A program made the position numbers and the translations under genes. Shown here piece after piece: positions 1 through 7,507 of a DNA stretch of 13,270 nt. Numbering within the stretch: position 1 is the first letter of the stretch; each line of letters begins with the position of its first letter. The DNA lies in contig CAMHBN010000026.1 of the NCBI GenBank assembly GCA_946183385.1, positions 1 through 13,270 on the forward strand, given 5' to 3'. The notes below the pieces were generated by a model that was not told the origin of the DNA, ran no database searches, and saw only the letters and a list, made by a program, of their open reading frames with translations. This DNA is from an uncultured Ruminococcus sp. (GTDB lineage Bacteria > Bacillota > Clostridia > Oscillospirales > Ruminococcaceae).

Positions 1-159
1 CCAAATAAACTCATCCACCTTACTTCGATCAATATCACTCTCATTGGCATAAGCTACCTTCCCTCGCGGCTGAATCCGCTTTACTACGCGCGTTCCTTCG
101 TCGGTGACCTGCTGTGGGACTGCGTCAAGTGGATACCGAAGCTCAGGTGGGGCTACTGA
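1..159 (+). CDS. C-terminal end of an unidentified protein (5' truncated)
   Basis: A reading frame is open from the first base to a TGA whose last base is the first base of the scpA start codon. About 52 residues are visible, ending in an aromatic, basic tail (…WDCVKWIPKLRWGY). I do not recognise the family. In related Clostridia the gene before scpA is often a site-2 (M50) protease, but no HExxH or other protease motif is visible here, so that assignment is context only. The first 60 bases look more AT-rich than the rest, and the reverse strand is also open there, so the true coding extent near the left edge is uncertain. The 1-nt overlap with scpA and the scpA ribosome binding site inside this frame support translation of at least its 3' end. 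Confidence 0.5.
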   Translation, partial: PNKLIHLTSINITLIGISYLPSRLNPLYYARSFVGDLLWDCVKWIPKLRWGY

Positions 160-917
160 TGGAGACGATAAACTACAAGCTCGACGTCTACGAGGGTCCG
201 CTGGACGTCCTGCTCGCACTGATAACCAAGCACAAGCTCAACATCTGCGACATCGAGATATCAAAGCTGCTTGAGCAGTACCTCCTCTTTATTGAGGAGT
301 GCCACAAGCAGGACCTCGAGCTCGCAGGCGAATTCCTCGAAATGGCGGCAAGGCTCGTCTACATCAAGACGGCTGCGCTCCTGCCTCAGCCCGAGGAAGC
401 CGAGCAGATGAAGAAGGAGCTCGAGGGTGCTCTCATTGAGCTGTCGCTCTGCAAGGAAGCCGCAAGGGCTCTCGCGGAGCGCAACGTCGGCAGCGACATC
501 TTCGTGCGCGAGCCGATGGAGATAGAGGCGGATATGACCTATACGCTCGTCCATGAGCCCGAGAGGCTCGTGCAGGCGTACTCCGCGATATCGAACAAGA
601 AAATGCGTCCCGATACGCAGAAAATGCATATCGAGAGCAAGATAAATTCTGTAGTAAAGCGAAAAATAGTGCCTGTGCTCACGAAGGTCGTGCATATCCT
701 GCGCGAGCTCTACGAAACAGGCGAGGTATATATGGACAAGCTCTATGAAGGCGTGACCGACCGCTCGGCGCGTGTGGCGACCTTCCTCGCAGTGCTTGAG
801 CTGACGCGCTTCGGGCGTATCACCATCAGCGAGGACAACACTATCATCTTCTTCAAGGGCGAAATGGAAAGAGAGGGGCGCAAAAAATGGAGATCAAAGA
901 GAAACTCGGCGCAGTAG
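159..917 (+). CDS. scpA: Segregation and condensation protein A (kleisin subunit of SMC-ScpAB)
   Basis: This 252-aa protein is the kleisin that bridges the SMC heads and binds ScpB in the bacterial condensin that helps separate replication origins. The N-terminal hallmark YEGPLDVLLALI is at about residues 11-22, followed by the dI.dIeIskLLeQY helix. The C-terminal winged-helix signature TFLAVLELTRFGRI is at about residues 210-223. The length is normal for the family. I chose ATG 159 over the longer open frame from 114 because an AGGTGGGG ribosome binding site (145-152) lies 6 nt upstream and the family begins just before this point. The 3' end overlaps scpB by 31 nt, indicating translational coupling in one operon. 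Confidence 0.95.
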   Translation: METINYKLDVYEGPLDVLLALITKHKLNICDIEISKLLEQYLLFIEECHKQDLELAGEFLEMAARLVYIKTAALLPQPEEAEQMKKELEGALIELSLCKEAARALAERNVGSDIFVREPMEIEADMTYTLVHEPERLVQAYSAISNKKMRPDTQKMHIESKINSVVKRKIVPVLTKVVHILRELYETGEVYMDKLYEGVTDRSARVATFLAVLELTRFGRITISEDNTIIFFKGEMEREGRKKWRSKRNSAQ

Positions 918-1531
918 AGGCTATCCTCTTCGCAAGCGGCGAACCTGTAGAGCTCTACCGTCTTTCTCAGGCAAGCGGTATCGACGTGGGAGCGCTCCCG
1001 CCGATGATAAGGCTGCTGAACGAGCGCTACGACGACTGCGGCAGCGGTATCTGCATAAAAAAGCTCGACAGCAGCTATCAGATGTGCACCCGCGAGGAGT
1101 ACGCGCCGAATATACGCGCCGTGCTCGAAACAAAGAAGAACACCCCGCTCTCGAATGCGGCTATGGAGGCGCTGACCATTATCGCCTACAATCAGCCTGT
1201 GTCGAAGAGCTTCGTTGAAAATGTCAGAGGTGTGGACAGCTCGTCCGTCGTCAACAACCTCGTGGAGAAGGGGCTCGTCGAGGAGGCAGGACGTCTTGAC
1301 GTCCCGGGAAAGCCTATCGTATACAGGACTACTCCCGTTTTTCTGCGCACATTCGGGCTCAGCTCCATTGATGAGCTCCCGCCGATAGGAGGCAGAACGG
1401 GCGACCCGCTCGATGACGACCAGCTCCCGCTCGATTTCAGCGGAAGCGTTAATGAGGAGCCGCAGGAGGCTCCCGAGGTGTCCGACGATACTCCCGATGA
1501 GGAGGAGGAATCGGTAGGGCTTACCGAGTAA
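887..1531 (+). CDS. scpB: Segregation and condensation protein B
   Basis: This 214-aa protein is the winged-helix partner of ScpA in the SMC-ScpAB condensin. Family signatures are the N-terminal AVEAILFASGEPV, the central AMEALTIIAYNQPVSKS at about residues 92-108, and the GRLDVPGKPIVYRTT…FLRTFGLSSIDELP block at about residues 136-165. The last roughly 45 residues form an acidic, Pro/Glu/Asp-rich tail, which is common and probably disordered. The start lies inside the end of scpA (31-nt overlap), preceded by GAGAGGGG, so the two proteins are probably made in coupled fashion. Confidence 0.95.
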   Translation: MEIKEKLGAVEAILFASGEPVELYRLSQASGIDVGALPPMIRLLNERYDDCGSGICIKKLDSSYQMCTREEYAPNIRAVLETKKNTPLSNAAMEALTIIAYNQPVSKSFVENVRGVDSSSVVNNLVEKGLVEEAGRLDVPGKPIVYRTTPVFLRTFGLSSIDELPPIGGRTGDPLDDDQLPLDFSGSVNEEPQEAPEVSDDTPDEEEESVGLTE

Positions 1532-1554
1532 ATCAACCGAAAGGAGCGGCAGGA

Positions 1555-2433
1555 ATGATCGTACTGAAAATTCTGCTGTGGATACTTCTTGCCGTTCTGG
1601 GCATTATCGTGCTGATACTGTGCCTGCCGATACGGGGAGCGGTCAGCTACATCGACGGCAAGCTCACCTACAGCGCACATTATTCGCTGATTCTGCTGTA
1701 CAATTCCGACAAGAAGGGTCTTGTATCTCTGGTACTGAAATGGAAGAAGAAGCGCGACGAGAAGAAAAAAGCCAAGGAGGAAGCCGCAAATGCCGCGGAC
1801 GCTCCCGAGCCATACGAGCCTCTGCCCGCCGAAACGGTGAGTGAGCCACCAGCCGAGAGCGTGACTGCTCCCGCAGAGGAAAAGCCGCCTCAGCCGCTTG
1901 AGGAGGTCAAGCCCGAGGTGGTCGATACTGCGCCAATGGATGACAGCTTCGACGACATCGACGAGCCGTTCGCGGAGGAGGAGAGCTCCAAGAAAAAGAA
2001 GAAGAAAAAGGACAAGCCGCCAAAAACGCTCATTGAAAAGGTGGACTTCGTGCTCGATATCATCCGAGCCGCCGACCGCCCGATACTGATAATTTTCAAG
2101 GGCGTGAAGCTCTACGAGCTGTACATCGACTTCATCATCGCCAACGAGGACGCCTACAAATGCGCTCTCAACTACGGCAGGATAAGCGGTGCGCTGTACA
2201 ACGTCATTGCGTGGCTGAGCGTGCTCTTCAATGTAAAGCTCAAAACTATCGACATCAACGCGGGCTTTGCGGTCGATAAGCCGCGTTGGGACGCGGCGGC
2301 AAAGATAAAGTTCCGCCCGATAACAGCTGTTGCTGCAGGAGTAGGACTCCTGATAACATATCTTTTCAGATTCTTTATACCAGGTCTCTTACAGGACCGT
2401 AAACTGAGAAAACAAGCCGCAAGGCAGAAATGA
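1555..2433 (+). CDS. DUF2953 (YtfI-like) membrane protein with long charged linker
   Basis: This 292-aa protein has an N-terminal membrane helix (about residues 4-25) and the start of the DUF2953 fold (GAVSYIDGKLTYSAHYSLILLY). A long low-complexity insert rich in Lys, Glu and Pro follows (about 60-155), including seven consecutive lysines at residues 146-152. The C-terminal DUF2953 half follows, and a hydrophobic segment (about residues 260-280) ends the protein. The function is not known. In Bacillus subtilis the DUF2953 gene ytfI sits directly before ytfJ (gerW), as here, so a sporulation-linked role is a reasonable inference. The ribosome binding site AAGGAGCGG is at 1541-1549, and the gap to scpB is 23 nt. 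Confidence 0.8.
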   Translation: MIVLKILLWILLAVLGIIVLILCLPIRGAVSYIDGKLTYSAHYSLILLYNSDKKGLVSLVLKWKKKRDEKKKAKEEAANAADAPEPYEPLPAETVSEPPAESVTAPAEEKPPQPLEEVKPEVVDTAPMDDSFDDIDEPFAEEESSKKKKKKKDKPPKTLIEKVDFVLDIIRAADRPILIIFKGVKLYELYIDFIIANEDAYKCALNYGRISGALYNVIAWLSVLFNVKLKTIDINAGFAVDKPRWDAAAKIKFRPITAVAAGVGLLITYLFRFFIPGLLQDRKLRKQAARQK

Positions 2434-2442
2434 GGAATTACT

Positions 2443-2859
2443 ATGGAAAACAAGAAGACACCCGTTCACGAAATACTCGGTATCTCTATCGACAAGATAA
2501 GAGAGATGGCTGACGTCAACTCCATTATCGGCGAGCCTCTCGCTCTCGCTGACGGTACGACCATCATACCCGTTTCAAAGATATCCTACGGCTTCGCTTC
2601 GGGCGGCTCGGACCTGCCCTCTAAGTACGACAAGGACCTCTTCGGCGGCGGTGCGGGCGCAGGCGTGAGCATCAAGCCCGAGGGCTTCCTCGTTATCTCG
2701 CCGAACGGTGAGGCTAAGATGATAGGCATGGAGACTACAAACGACCCCATTTCGAGCGCTATCAACTCCGTTCCCTCCATTATCGAGAAGGTACAGGACT
2801 TCCTCGCCAAGAAAAAGGGCGACGGCGACGAGGACGGCGAGATAACCATCAGCGACTGA
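2443..2859 (+). CDS. GerW/YtfJ family sporulation protein
   Basis: This 138-aa protein matches the GerW (YtfJ) family along its length: VHEILGISIDKIREMADVN at the N-terminus, then GEPLALADGTTIIPVSKISYGFASGG, a Gly-rich stretch (GGGAGAGVSIKPEGFLVIS), and a C-terminal helix before an acidic tail. In B. subtilis GerW/YtfJ is made in the forespore and is needed for normal germination-linked cortex lysis; the molecular activity is unclear. It starts 9 nt after the DUF2953 stop, with a GAGGA ribosome binding site overlapping that stop, so the two are co-translated. The family assignment is secure; the exact role in this organism is inferred. Confidence 0.9.
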   Translation: MENKKTPVHEILGISIDKIREMADVNSIIGEPLALADGTTIIPVSKISYGFASGGSDLPSKYDKDLFGGGAGAGVSIKPEGFLVISPNGEAKMIGMETTNDPISSAINSVPSIIEKVQDFLAKKKGDGDEDGEITISD

Positions 2860-2924
2860 GTATATCTCCCCGGTTTTCCGCATATCTATAGAGCAGGTTA
2901 ACTATGTACTGCGGAGGTATGCGT

Positions 2925-4055
2925 ATGAAAAGGGTCATATCCGTTTTTTCTGCGGTCCTGCTGACAGCGGGACTGCATTTTCCTGTTGCTCACGCGGAGG
3001 AAGCTCCCGAGGTCGCGGCAAAGGCGGCGGTAGTCATATCCGCCGACACGGGCGAGGTTGTGTACTCGCTCAACAGCGGCGAGAAGCTCCCCATGGCGAG
3101 CACTACCAAGATAATGACTACCCTGCTCTGTATCGAGAGCGGCGACCTCTACTCTCCGTTCGTCGTTGACAGCGACGCGATACACGTCGAGGGCTCGTCT
3201 ATGGGCTTGCAGGAGGGCGACATCGTCACGAAGTACGCGCTCTGCTGCGGTATGCTGCTGCCTTCGGGCAATGACGCCGCAAATGCTACGGCTGTCCGTA
3301 TCGCGGGGAGCAATGAGAAGTTCGCGGAGCTGATGAACGCCCGCGCACAGGAGCTCGGGCTCAGCAAGACGTATTTCGTCACGCCGTCGGGACTTGAAGG
3401 CGTGGGACACGGCTCGTCCGCCTACGATATGGCTCTGCTGGCGTCTGCGGCGCTGAGAAACCGCGTTTTCCGCGATATATGCTCATCCGACAGCATTAAG
3501 GTCGAATTCGGCAACCCACCATACACGCGGTGGCTGCGCAATACGAACAAGCTGCTGTCGATGTACAGCGGCACCTACGGCGTAAAGACGGGCTTCACCG
3601 ACGAGGCGGGACGCTGTCTCATTTCCGCCTGCGAACGCGGCGGCAAGAACCTCGTCTGCGTGACGCTCAACGACCGCAACGACTGGAACGACCACATAGC
3701 TATGTACGACTACGCCTTCGGGCAGGTGCATACGGTCGAGCCCGATATACCGCAGGATATAGAGCTCCCGCTCGCAGGGAGCGATAAAGAGAGCATACAC
3801 GTTCGTGCTGATGCTCCGCCCGAGCCCGTAACGGTGCTCGGCGCGGGTGCTGACGAACTCACATACACCGTCATATCTGCGCCTTTCGTGTACGCGCCTG
3901 TGAAAGCGGGCGACGAGCTCGCCGAGCTGAGTATCGGCTTCGGCGGACGCGAGATAAGGCGGATACCTCTCTGCGCGGCGGAATCCGCCGAGTACAAGAG
4001 CGCAGAGGTCAGACACAAAAAGAAGCTGTTCAGCGGTCTTTTTTCTAAGAAGTGA
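2925..4055 (+). CDS. Secreted D-alanyl-D-alanine carboxypeptidase (penicillin-binding protein 5/DacF type)
   Basis: This serine-type D,D-carboxypeptidase (peptidase family S11) trims the terminal D-Ala from peptidoglycan stem peptides outside the membrane. All three catalytic motifs are present (numbering from ATG 2925): SxxK at S59-T-T-K62, SGN at 114-116, and KTG at 221-223. A signal peptide spans residues 1-24 with an AHA cleavage site. The C-terminal beta-rich domain follows, ending in a very basic tail (HKKKLFSGLFSKK) that may contact the membrane. I chose ATG 2925 because GGAGGT at 2913-2918 is 6 nt upstream; the ATGs at 2904 and 2919 lack proper spacing and would extend the signal peptide unusually. 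Its place between scpB and rluB recalls spore-cortex dacB in B. subtilis. A vegetative or sporulation role cannot be decided from the sequence. Confidence 0.92.
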   Translation: MKRVISVFSAVLLTAGLHFPVAHAEEAPEVAAKAAVVISADTGEVVYSLNSGEKLPMASTTKIMTTLLCIESGDLYSPFVVDSDAIHVEGSSMGLQEGDIVTKYALCCGMLLPSGNDAANATAVRIAGSNEKFAELMNARAQELGLSKTYFVTPSGLEGVGHGSSAYDMALLASAALRNRVFRDICSSDSIKVEFGNPPYTRWLRNTNKLLSMYSGTYGVKTGFTDEAGRCLISACERGGKNLVCVTLNDRNDWNDHIAMYDYAFGQVHTVEPDIPQDIELPLAGSDKESIHVRADAPPEPVTVLGAGADELTYTVISAPFVYAPVKAGDELAELSIGFGGREIRRIPLCAAESAEYKSAEVRHKKKLFSGLFSKK

Positions 4056-4068
4056 AAGAGGAGATAAT

Positions 4069-4800
4069 GTGGAAAAGATAAGGATTCAGAAAATGATAGC
4101 CGACAGCGGCTACTGCTCGCGCCGCAAGGCTGAGGAGCTCATATCGCGCGGAAAGGTAAAGCTCAACGGTCACCCCGTGAAGCTCGGCGACAAATGCGGA
4201 TTCAGCGATATCATCACCATCGACGGCGAGCGCATCTATATGCCGCGCAGGAAGAATCTGCTCTACATAATGATGAACAAGCCGCGCGGCTACGTTACGA
4301 CCGTCTCCGACGAGCTCGACCGCCGCTGCGTAATGGACCTGCTCGACGGCGTCGAGGAGCGCGTGTACCCCATAGGCAGGCTCGACCGCAACTCCGAGGG
4401 TCTGCTGCTGTTCACAAACGACGGCGACTTCGCCAACAGCATTATGCACCCGAGCAGACACGTCTCGAAGACGTACAGAGTAACGGTGCGCCCCGATATA
4501 AACGACGACCAGCTCGTGCAGCTCTCAGAGGGCGTGGAAATTGAGGGCAGAAAGACCCTCCCCGCAAATGTTGTCGTAAAGGAAAAGGAACAGGGCAGAG
4601 TTGTTCTGCTCATCACTATAAAAGAGGGCAGAAACCGCCAGATACGCAGGATGTGCGAGGCGGTTGGGCTCGAGGTGGCGAGACTTCGCCGCATAAGTAT
4701 CGGTCCCGTGAAGCTCGGTATGCTCAAGCCCGGCGCTTGGCGCGAGCTCACAGCAGAGGAGCTCCGTGCGCTGAGGACGGCTATCGGCAAGGTGAACTGA
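4069..4800 (+). CDS. rluB: rRNA large-subunit pseudouridine synthase (RluB/RsuA family)
   Basis: This 243-aa pseudouridine synthase has an N-terminal S4 RNA-binding domain (RIQKMIADSGYCSRRKAEELI, about residues 5-25) and the catalytic motif GRLDRNSEGLLL with the conserved Asp at residue 106. The C-terminal signature KEGRNRQIRRM…RLRRISIGPVKLGMLKPG is intact. It is expected to modify 23S rRNA (RluB), though RsuA/RluE-like specificity cannot be excluded from sequence alone. The start is GTG 4069: an AAGAGGAG ribosome binding site ends 5 nt upstream, and the ATG at 4067 runs into a stop after four codons. The gene order after the D,D-carboxypeptidase matches the Bacillus arrangement. Confidence 0.92.
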   Translation: MEKIRIQKMIADSGYCSRRKAEELISRGKVKLNGHPVKLGDKCGFSDIITIDGERIYMPRRKNLLYIMMNKPRGYVTTVSDELDRRCVMDLLDGVEERVYPIGRLDRNSEGLLLFTNDGDFANSIMHPSRHVSKTYRVTVRPDINDDQLVQLSEGVEIEGRKTLPANVVVKEKEQGRVVLLITIKEGRNRQIRRMCEAVGLEVARLRRISIGPVKLGMLKPGAWRELTAEELRALRTAIGKVN

Positions 4801-4801
4801 T

Positions 4802-5176
4802 ATGCTCGAAATACAGGAAAGATTCGACTCCGCGGGCTATGAGCACATCATAGCCGCCGCGGGCATCAATAATGTACACATAACCGAGGCTCTCGACGGC
4901 GACAAGGTCATCGGCTTCATCGCTTACGCCTACGAAGCCGAGCGCACCGTCGTGTACGACTACAACGACGGCGGCGACCTCATGCTATGCGACGGTCTCG
5001 TACGCTCGGTAATGCTCAAAAGCGCTATGAAGGGCATTGAAACGATGATGTTCGAGCTCCCCGACGCGGCGAAGCTTGTCCCCCTCGTGAAGCTCCGCTT
5101 TCTCGCGGAGGGAAGCCGAGTCTGCAAGGACATCGACGGCTTCCTCAACGCCTGCGAGCACTGCAAAAGCAAATAA
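4802..5176 (+). CDS. Small GNAT-like protein, function unknown
   Basis: This 124-aa cytosolic protein has no membrane segment. The pattern resembles a shortened GNAT acetyltransferase fold: a beta strand (DKVIGFIAYAYEAERTVVYDY), then CDGLVRSVMLKSAMKGIETMMFEL, like the acetyl-CoA-binding helix and following strand. The usual R/QxxGxG/A loop is not clear, so catalysis is uncertain. The C-terminus carries a Cys-x2-His-Cys cluster. It starts 1 nt after the rluB stop, with AAGGTG at 4789-4794 as ribosome binding site, and is probably coupled to rluB. The gene itself is well supported; the family assignment is weak. Confidence 0.7.
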   Translation: MLEIQERFDSAGYEHIIAAAGINNVHITEALDGDKVIGFIAYAYEAERTVVYDYNDGGDLMLCDGLVRSVMLKSAMKGIETMMFELPDAAKLVPLVKLRFLAEGSRVCKDIDGFLNACEHCKSK

Positions 5177-5203
5177 TCCCCACAAAAGAAAGGAACGGTC
5201 ATA

Positions 5204-6151
5204 ATGCCGATTCGCATATCGTCCGAGCTCCCCGCATTCAGAACGCTCGGAGCAGAAAACATATTCGTAATGTCGAAGGAGAGAGCCGAGCATCAGGACA
5301 TCCGTCCGCTCAAGGTCATAATCCTCAACATTATGCCCAAGAAAATAGAGACTGAGTGCCAGCTCCTGCGACTGCTGAGTAACACCCCGCTGCAGGTGGA
5401 CATCGACCTGCTCCAGATGGCGTCGCACGTGTCGCGGAACACCTCGCACCACCACCTCGAAGCCTTCTACAAGACCTTCGACGAGATAAAGAACGACCGC
5501 TACGACGGAATGATAGTCACGGGCGCTCCCGTGGAGCTCCTCGAATACGAGCAGGTGGACTACTGGGACGAGATAACCACGATTTTCGAGTGGTCGAAGA
5601 CCCACGTATTCTCCACCCTGTATATATGCTGGGCGGCTCAGGCAGGACTTTACTACCACTTCGGCGTGCCGAAGTACCCGCTCGAGCAGAAGATGTTCGG
5701 TATATTCCCGCACAGGGTAGAGATCGAGAACCGCCAGCTCCTGCGCGGCTTCGACGACATATTCTACGTGCCCCACAGCCGCAATACGGAAGTCCGCCGC
5801 GAGGACATCGAAAAGATCGAGCAGCTCGAGATACTGACCTCGTCCGAGATGTCGGGCGTACACATAGTCGCCAACAAGAACGGCAGACAGTATTTCATCA
5901 CAGGTCACTCGGAGTACGACCGCGACACCATCGCCGCGGAATACTTCCGCGACAAGGACAAGGGGCTGGATATACAGCTCCCGTACAACTATTTCCCGAA
6001 TGACGACCCCACTCAGACTCCCCTCTTCTCGTGGAGATGCACGGCGAATCTGATGTTCTCGAACTGGCTCAACTACTGCGTATACCAGAAGACCCCGTAC
6101 AACCTCGACGAGCTCGAAATACGCAGCTGGACATGGGAAACAAACTTCTGA
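5204..6151 (+). CDS. metA: Homoserine O-acetyltransferase, MetA type
   Basis: This 315-aa enzyme of the MetA family activates homoserine for methionine synthesis. The catalytic triad residues sit at the family positions: Cys142 in YICWAAQAG, His235 and Glu237 in ITGHSEYD. The acyl-donor residue is Glu111 in [16 protein letters not shown]. Structural and mutational work on this family links Glu111 to acetyl-CoA and Gly111 to succinyl-CoA, so acetyl transfer is predicted despite the common annotation as a succinyltransferase. The ribosome binding site AAAGGAACGG precedes ATG by a few bases. The 27-nt gap from the previous gene leaves no room for a SAM riboswitch. No other methionine gene is nearby. 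Two membrane-protein genes follow. Confidence 0.95.
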   Translation: MPIRISSELPAFRTLGAENIFVMSKERAEHQDIRPLKVIILNIMPKKIETECQLLRLLSNTPLQVDIDLLQMASHVSRNTSHHHLEAFYKTFDEIKNDRYDGMIVTGAPVELLEYEQVDYWDEITTIFEWSKTHVFSTLYICWAAQAGLYYHFGVPKYPLEQKMFGIFPHRVEIENRQLLRGFDDIFYVPHSRNTEVRREDIEKIEQLEILTSSEMSGVHIVANKNGRQYFITGHSEYDRDTIAAEYFRDKDKGLDIQLPYNYFPNDDPTQTPLFSWRCTANLMFSNWLNYCVYQKTPYNLDELEIRSWTWETNF

Positions 6152-6177
6152 CAGCTACCGAAAGGATGTGAAACGGT

Positions 6178-6837
6178 ATGTTCGGCAACAGAGAAATGAT
6201 AGACGAGTCGTCCAGCAATGTCATTGACGAGATGGACTACGACGTTGTTGACGACATAAAGGACGAAAAAAGGCGTGGTAATTACCACGCGGGACACCTC
6301 TGCGACGAGGGACAGTCCTTCCACGAAGCAGCGGACAGACAGGCGTCCTCAGCGTATAATTCTGCTCCGAGGACAAGCTCCTACCCCAAGCCCGCTCAGC
6401 AGGCTTCACCGAGGAATACCTCGCCCTATCCGAAGCCCACTATGCAGCAGTACAGACCTGCCGCCGCTCCGAGACAGGAGCGTCCCGTGCAGTCTACAAT
6501 ATTCAACGGCAGGACCTACGACCGCCCCGCGGAGACTCCGACGCAAACACCCGCGATGCAAAAAGCAACCAAAATATTCACAATTCTCATTGTGATAGGT
6601 CTCGCAGCAAGCTTTCTGACTTCTTTTCTGATGTTGCCTGTATGCATAATACTCGCTCTTAGTGTAATGAGTAAAGCCAAAAAATGCAATGGAGACGATA
6701 CATCCCACGTTGACCGTTTCATTCCGACCATTGTTGTAGTGCTCCTGTTCACATTTTTAATATCCTGTGCAGGACACTCAGGATTAGCATTACTGCTGAG
6801 CCTGTTTAAAGAAACATCAGACACGGGAGGATATTGA
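6178..6837 (+). CDS. Membrane protein with Pro-rich cytoplasmic tail, unknown function
   Basis: This 219-aa protein has no recognised family. Residues 1-50 are acidic (VIDEMDYDVVDDIKDE). Residues 55-125 are low complexity, rich in Pro, Gln, Ser and Arg, with an imperfect repeat around SYPKPAQQ and PYPKPTMQQ. A hydrophobic segment at about residues 131-165 may be one long helix or a tight hairpin of two, and another lies at about 182-210. A long disordered N-terminal region ahead of membrane helices is typical of many Clostridia envelope proteins. Codons in the membrane half look more AT-rich than in the N-terminal half. The ribosome binding site AAAGGATG is upstream; the gap to metA is 26 nt. 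It is probably co-expressed with the next gene, starting 1 nt after its stop. Confidence 0.75.
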   Translation: MFGNREMIDESSSNVIDEMDYDVVDDIKDEKRRGNYHAGHLCDEGQSFHEAADRQASSAYNSAPRTSSYPKPAQQASPRNTSPYPKPTMQQYRPAAAPRQERPVQSTIFNGRTYDRPAETPTQTPAMQKATKIFTILIVIGLAASFLTSFLMLPVCIILALSVMSKAKKCNGDDTSHVDRFIPTIVVVLLFTFLISCAGHSGLALLLSLFKETSDTGGY

Positions 6838-6838
6838 T

Positions 6839-7474
6839 ATGTACCCACAGCAACCGCAGACAGGCGGAGACAACTACTACAGACTGCCCGAAAAGCAGCC
6901 GAAGCAGCGCGGCTTGGCGATAACCTCGTTTGTACTCAGCCTGCTGCCGATATTCCTCACTGTTTTTTGCTGCTGCCTTTTACCATATCCCTCTGCTGCC
7001 AGCGCTTATATCTTATTCCTTTTGCTGATGATGGTAATTGCACTGTGTACAGGTATATTTTCTCTTATATCACACAGAGGCGGCAAGGGCTTCGCGATAA
7101 CAGGCATCATCATTTCGGCGCTGCTGATACTCCCGCTATTATTCTCGCTTATCTGCGTCAACACCGTGTATTACAAGGATATGGCGAAGTTCGCCGTGAA
7201 CGCTCAGGAGTATATCGACGACTACGACAGAACAGGCGAAGTGCCTGAGGACTTTGAGAAGTACAAGGATCCCAAGTATGACAATGTGTGGAAGTCGATG
7301 GGATATGACGACTTCGACGCATTCTACGGCGATTATATGATACCGTATTACAAAAGGACGCTCTATCCTTCGAACAGCAACGAAAGCAGCCACTCCGGCA
7401 GCAGCAACAGCGAGAGCAAAGCGGAAACGACCACACGTCCCGCAAACTACGGCGAAAATCCTATAACCATATAG
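6839..7474 (+). CDS. DUF4190-like three-TM membrane protein with Ser-rich tail
   Basis: This 211-aa protein starts with a short Gln/Pro-rich segment, then RGLAITSFVLSLL opening the first of three predicted helices (about residues 26-48, 53-77 and 85-108). The pairing of GLAI…S…LSLLP with GGKGFAITGIIISALLIL resembles DUF4190-type small membrane proteins. A soluble acidic domain follows (about 115-170; NAQEYIDDYDRTGEVPEDFEKY), then a Ser/Asn-rich tail (about 175-211). The role is unknown. It is coupled to the upstream gene (1-nt gap; GGGAGGA ribosome binding site inside the previous coding end) and is the last gene before a strong terminator. The two genes may form one envelope module, but this rests only on arrangement and shared architecture. 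Confidence 0.75.
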   Translation: MYPQQPQTGGDNYYRLPEKQPKQRGLAITSFVLSLLPIFLTVFCCCLLPYPSAASAYILFLLLMMVIALCTGIFSLISHRGGKGFAITGIIISALLILPLLFSLICVNTVYYKDMAKFAVNAQEYIDDYDRTGEVPEDFEKYKDPKYDNVWKSMGYDDFDAFYGDYMIPYYKRTLYPSNSNESSHSGSSNSESKAETTTRPANYGENPITI

Positions 7475-7479
7475 CAGAT

Positions 7480-7507
7480 ATCGCAGGGCTTATGCCCTGC
7501 GATTTTT
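7480..7507 (+). terminator. Intrinsic terminator after the metA/membrane-protein run
   Basis: A perfect 10-bp stem (ATCGCAGGGC at 7480-7489 with GCCCTGCGAT at 7494-7503) has a TTAT loop and runs into five T residues (7503-7507). It lies 6 nt after the last + strand stop. On the minus strand the stem is not followed by a U-rich tract, so it should act mainly on rightward transcription. Confidence 0.93.

Noticed and set aside
114..158. Upstream start for scpA
   Set aside because: The extra 15 residues overlap the previous gene and are not family-like; ATG 159 has the well-spaced ribosome binding site.
4067..4081. ATG as rluB start
   Set aside because: It reads only four codons before a stop; the GTG two bases later gives the conserved S4 domain.
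5177..5203. SAM riboswitch or T-box before metA
   Set aside because: Only 27 nt separate metA from the previous gene, holding just a ribosome binding site.
4985..5908. 307-codon minus-strand frame across the small GNAT-like gene and metA
   Set aside because: It lies antisense to metA with its full catalytic set; it has no recognisable domain and no ribosome binding site.
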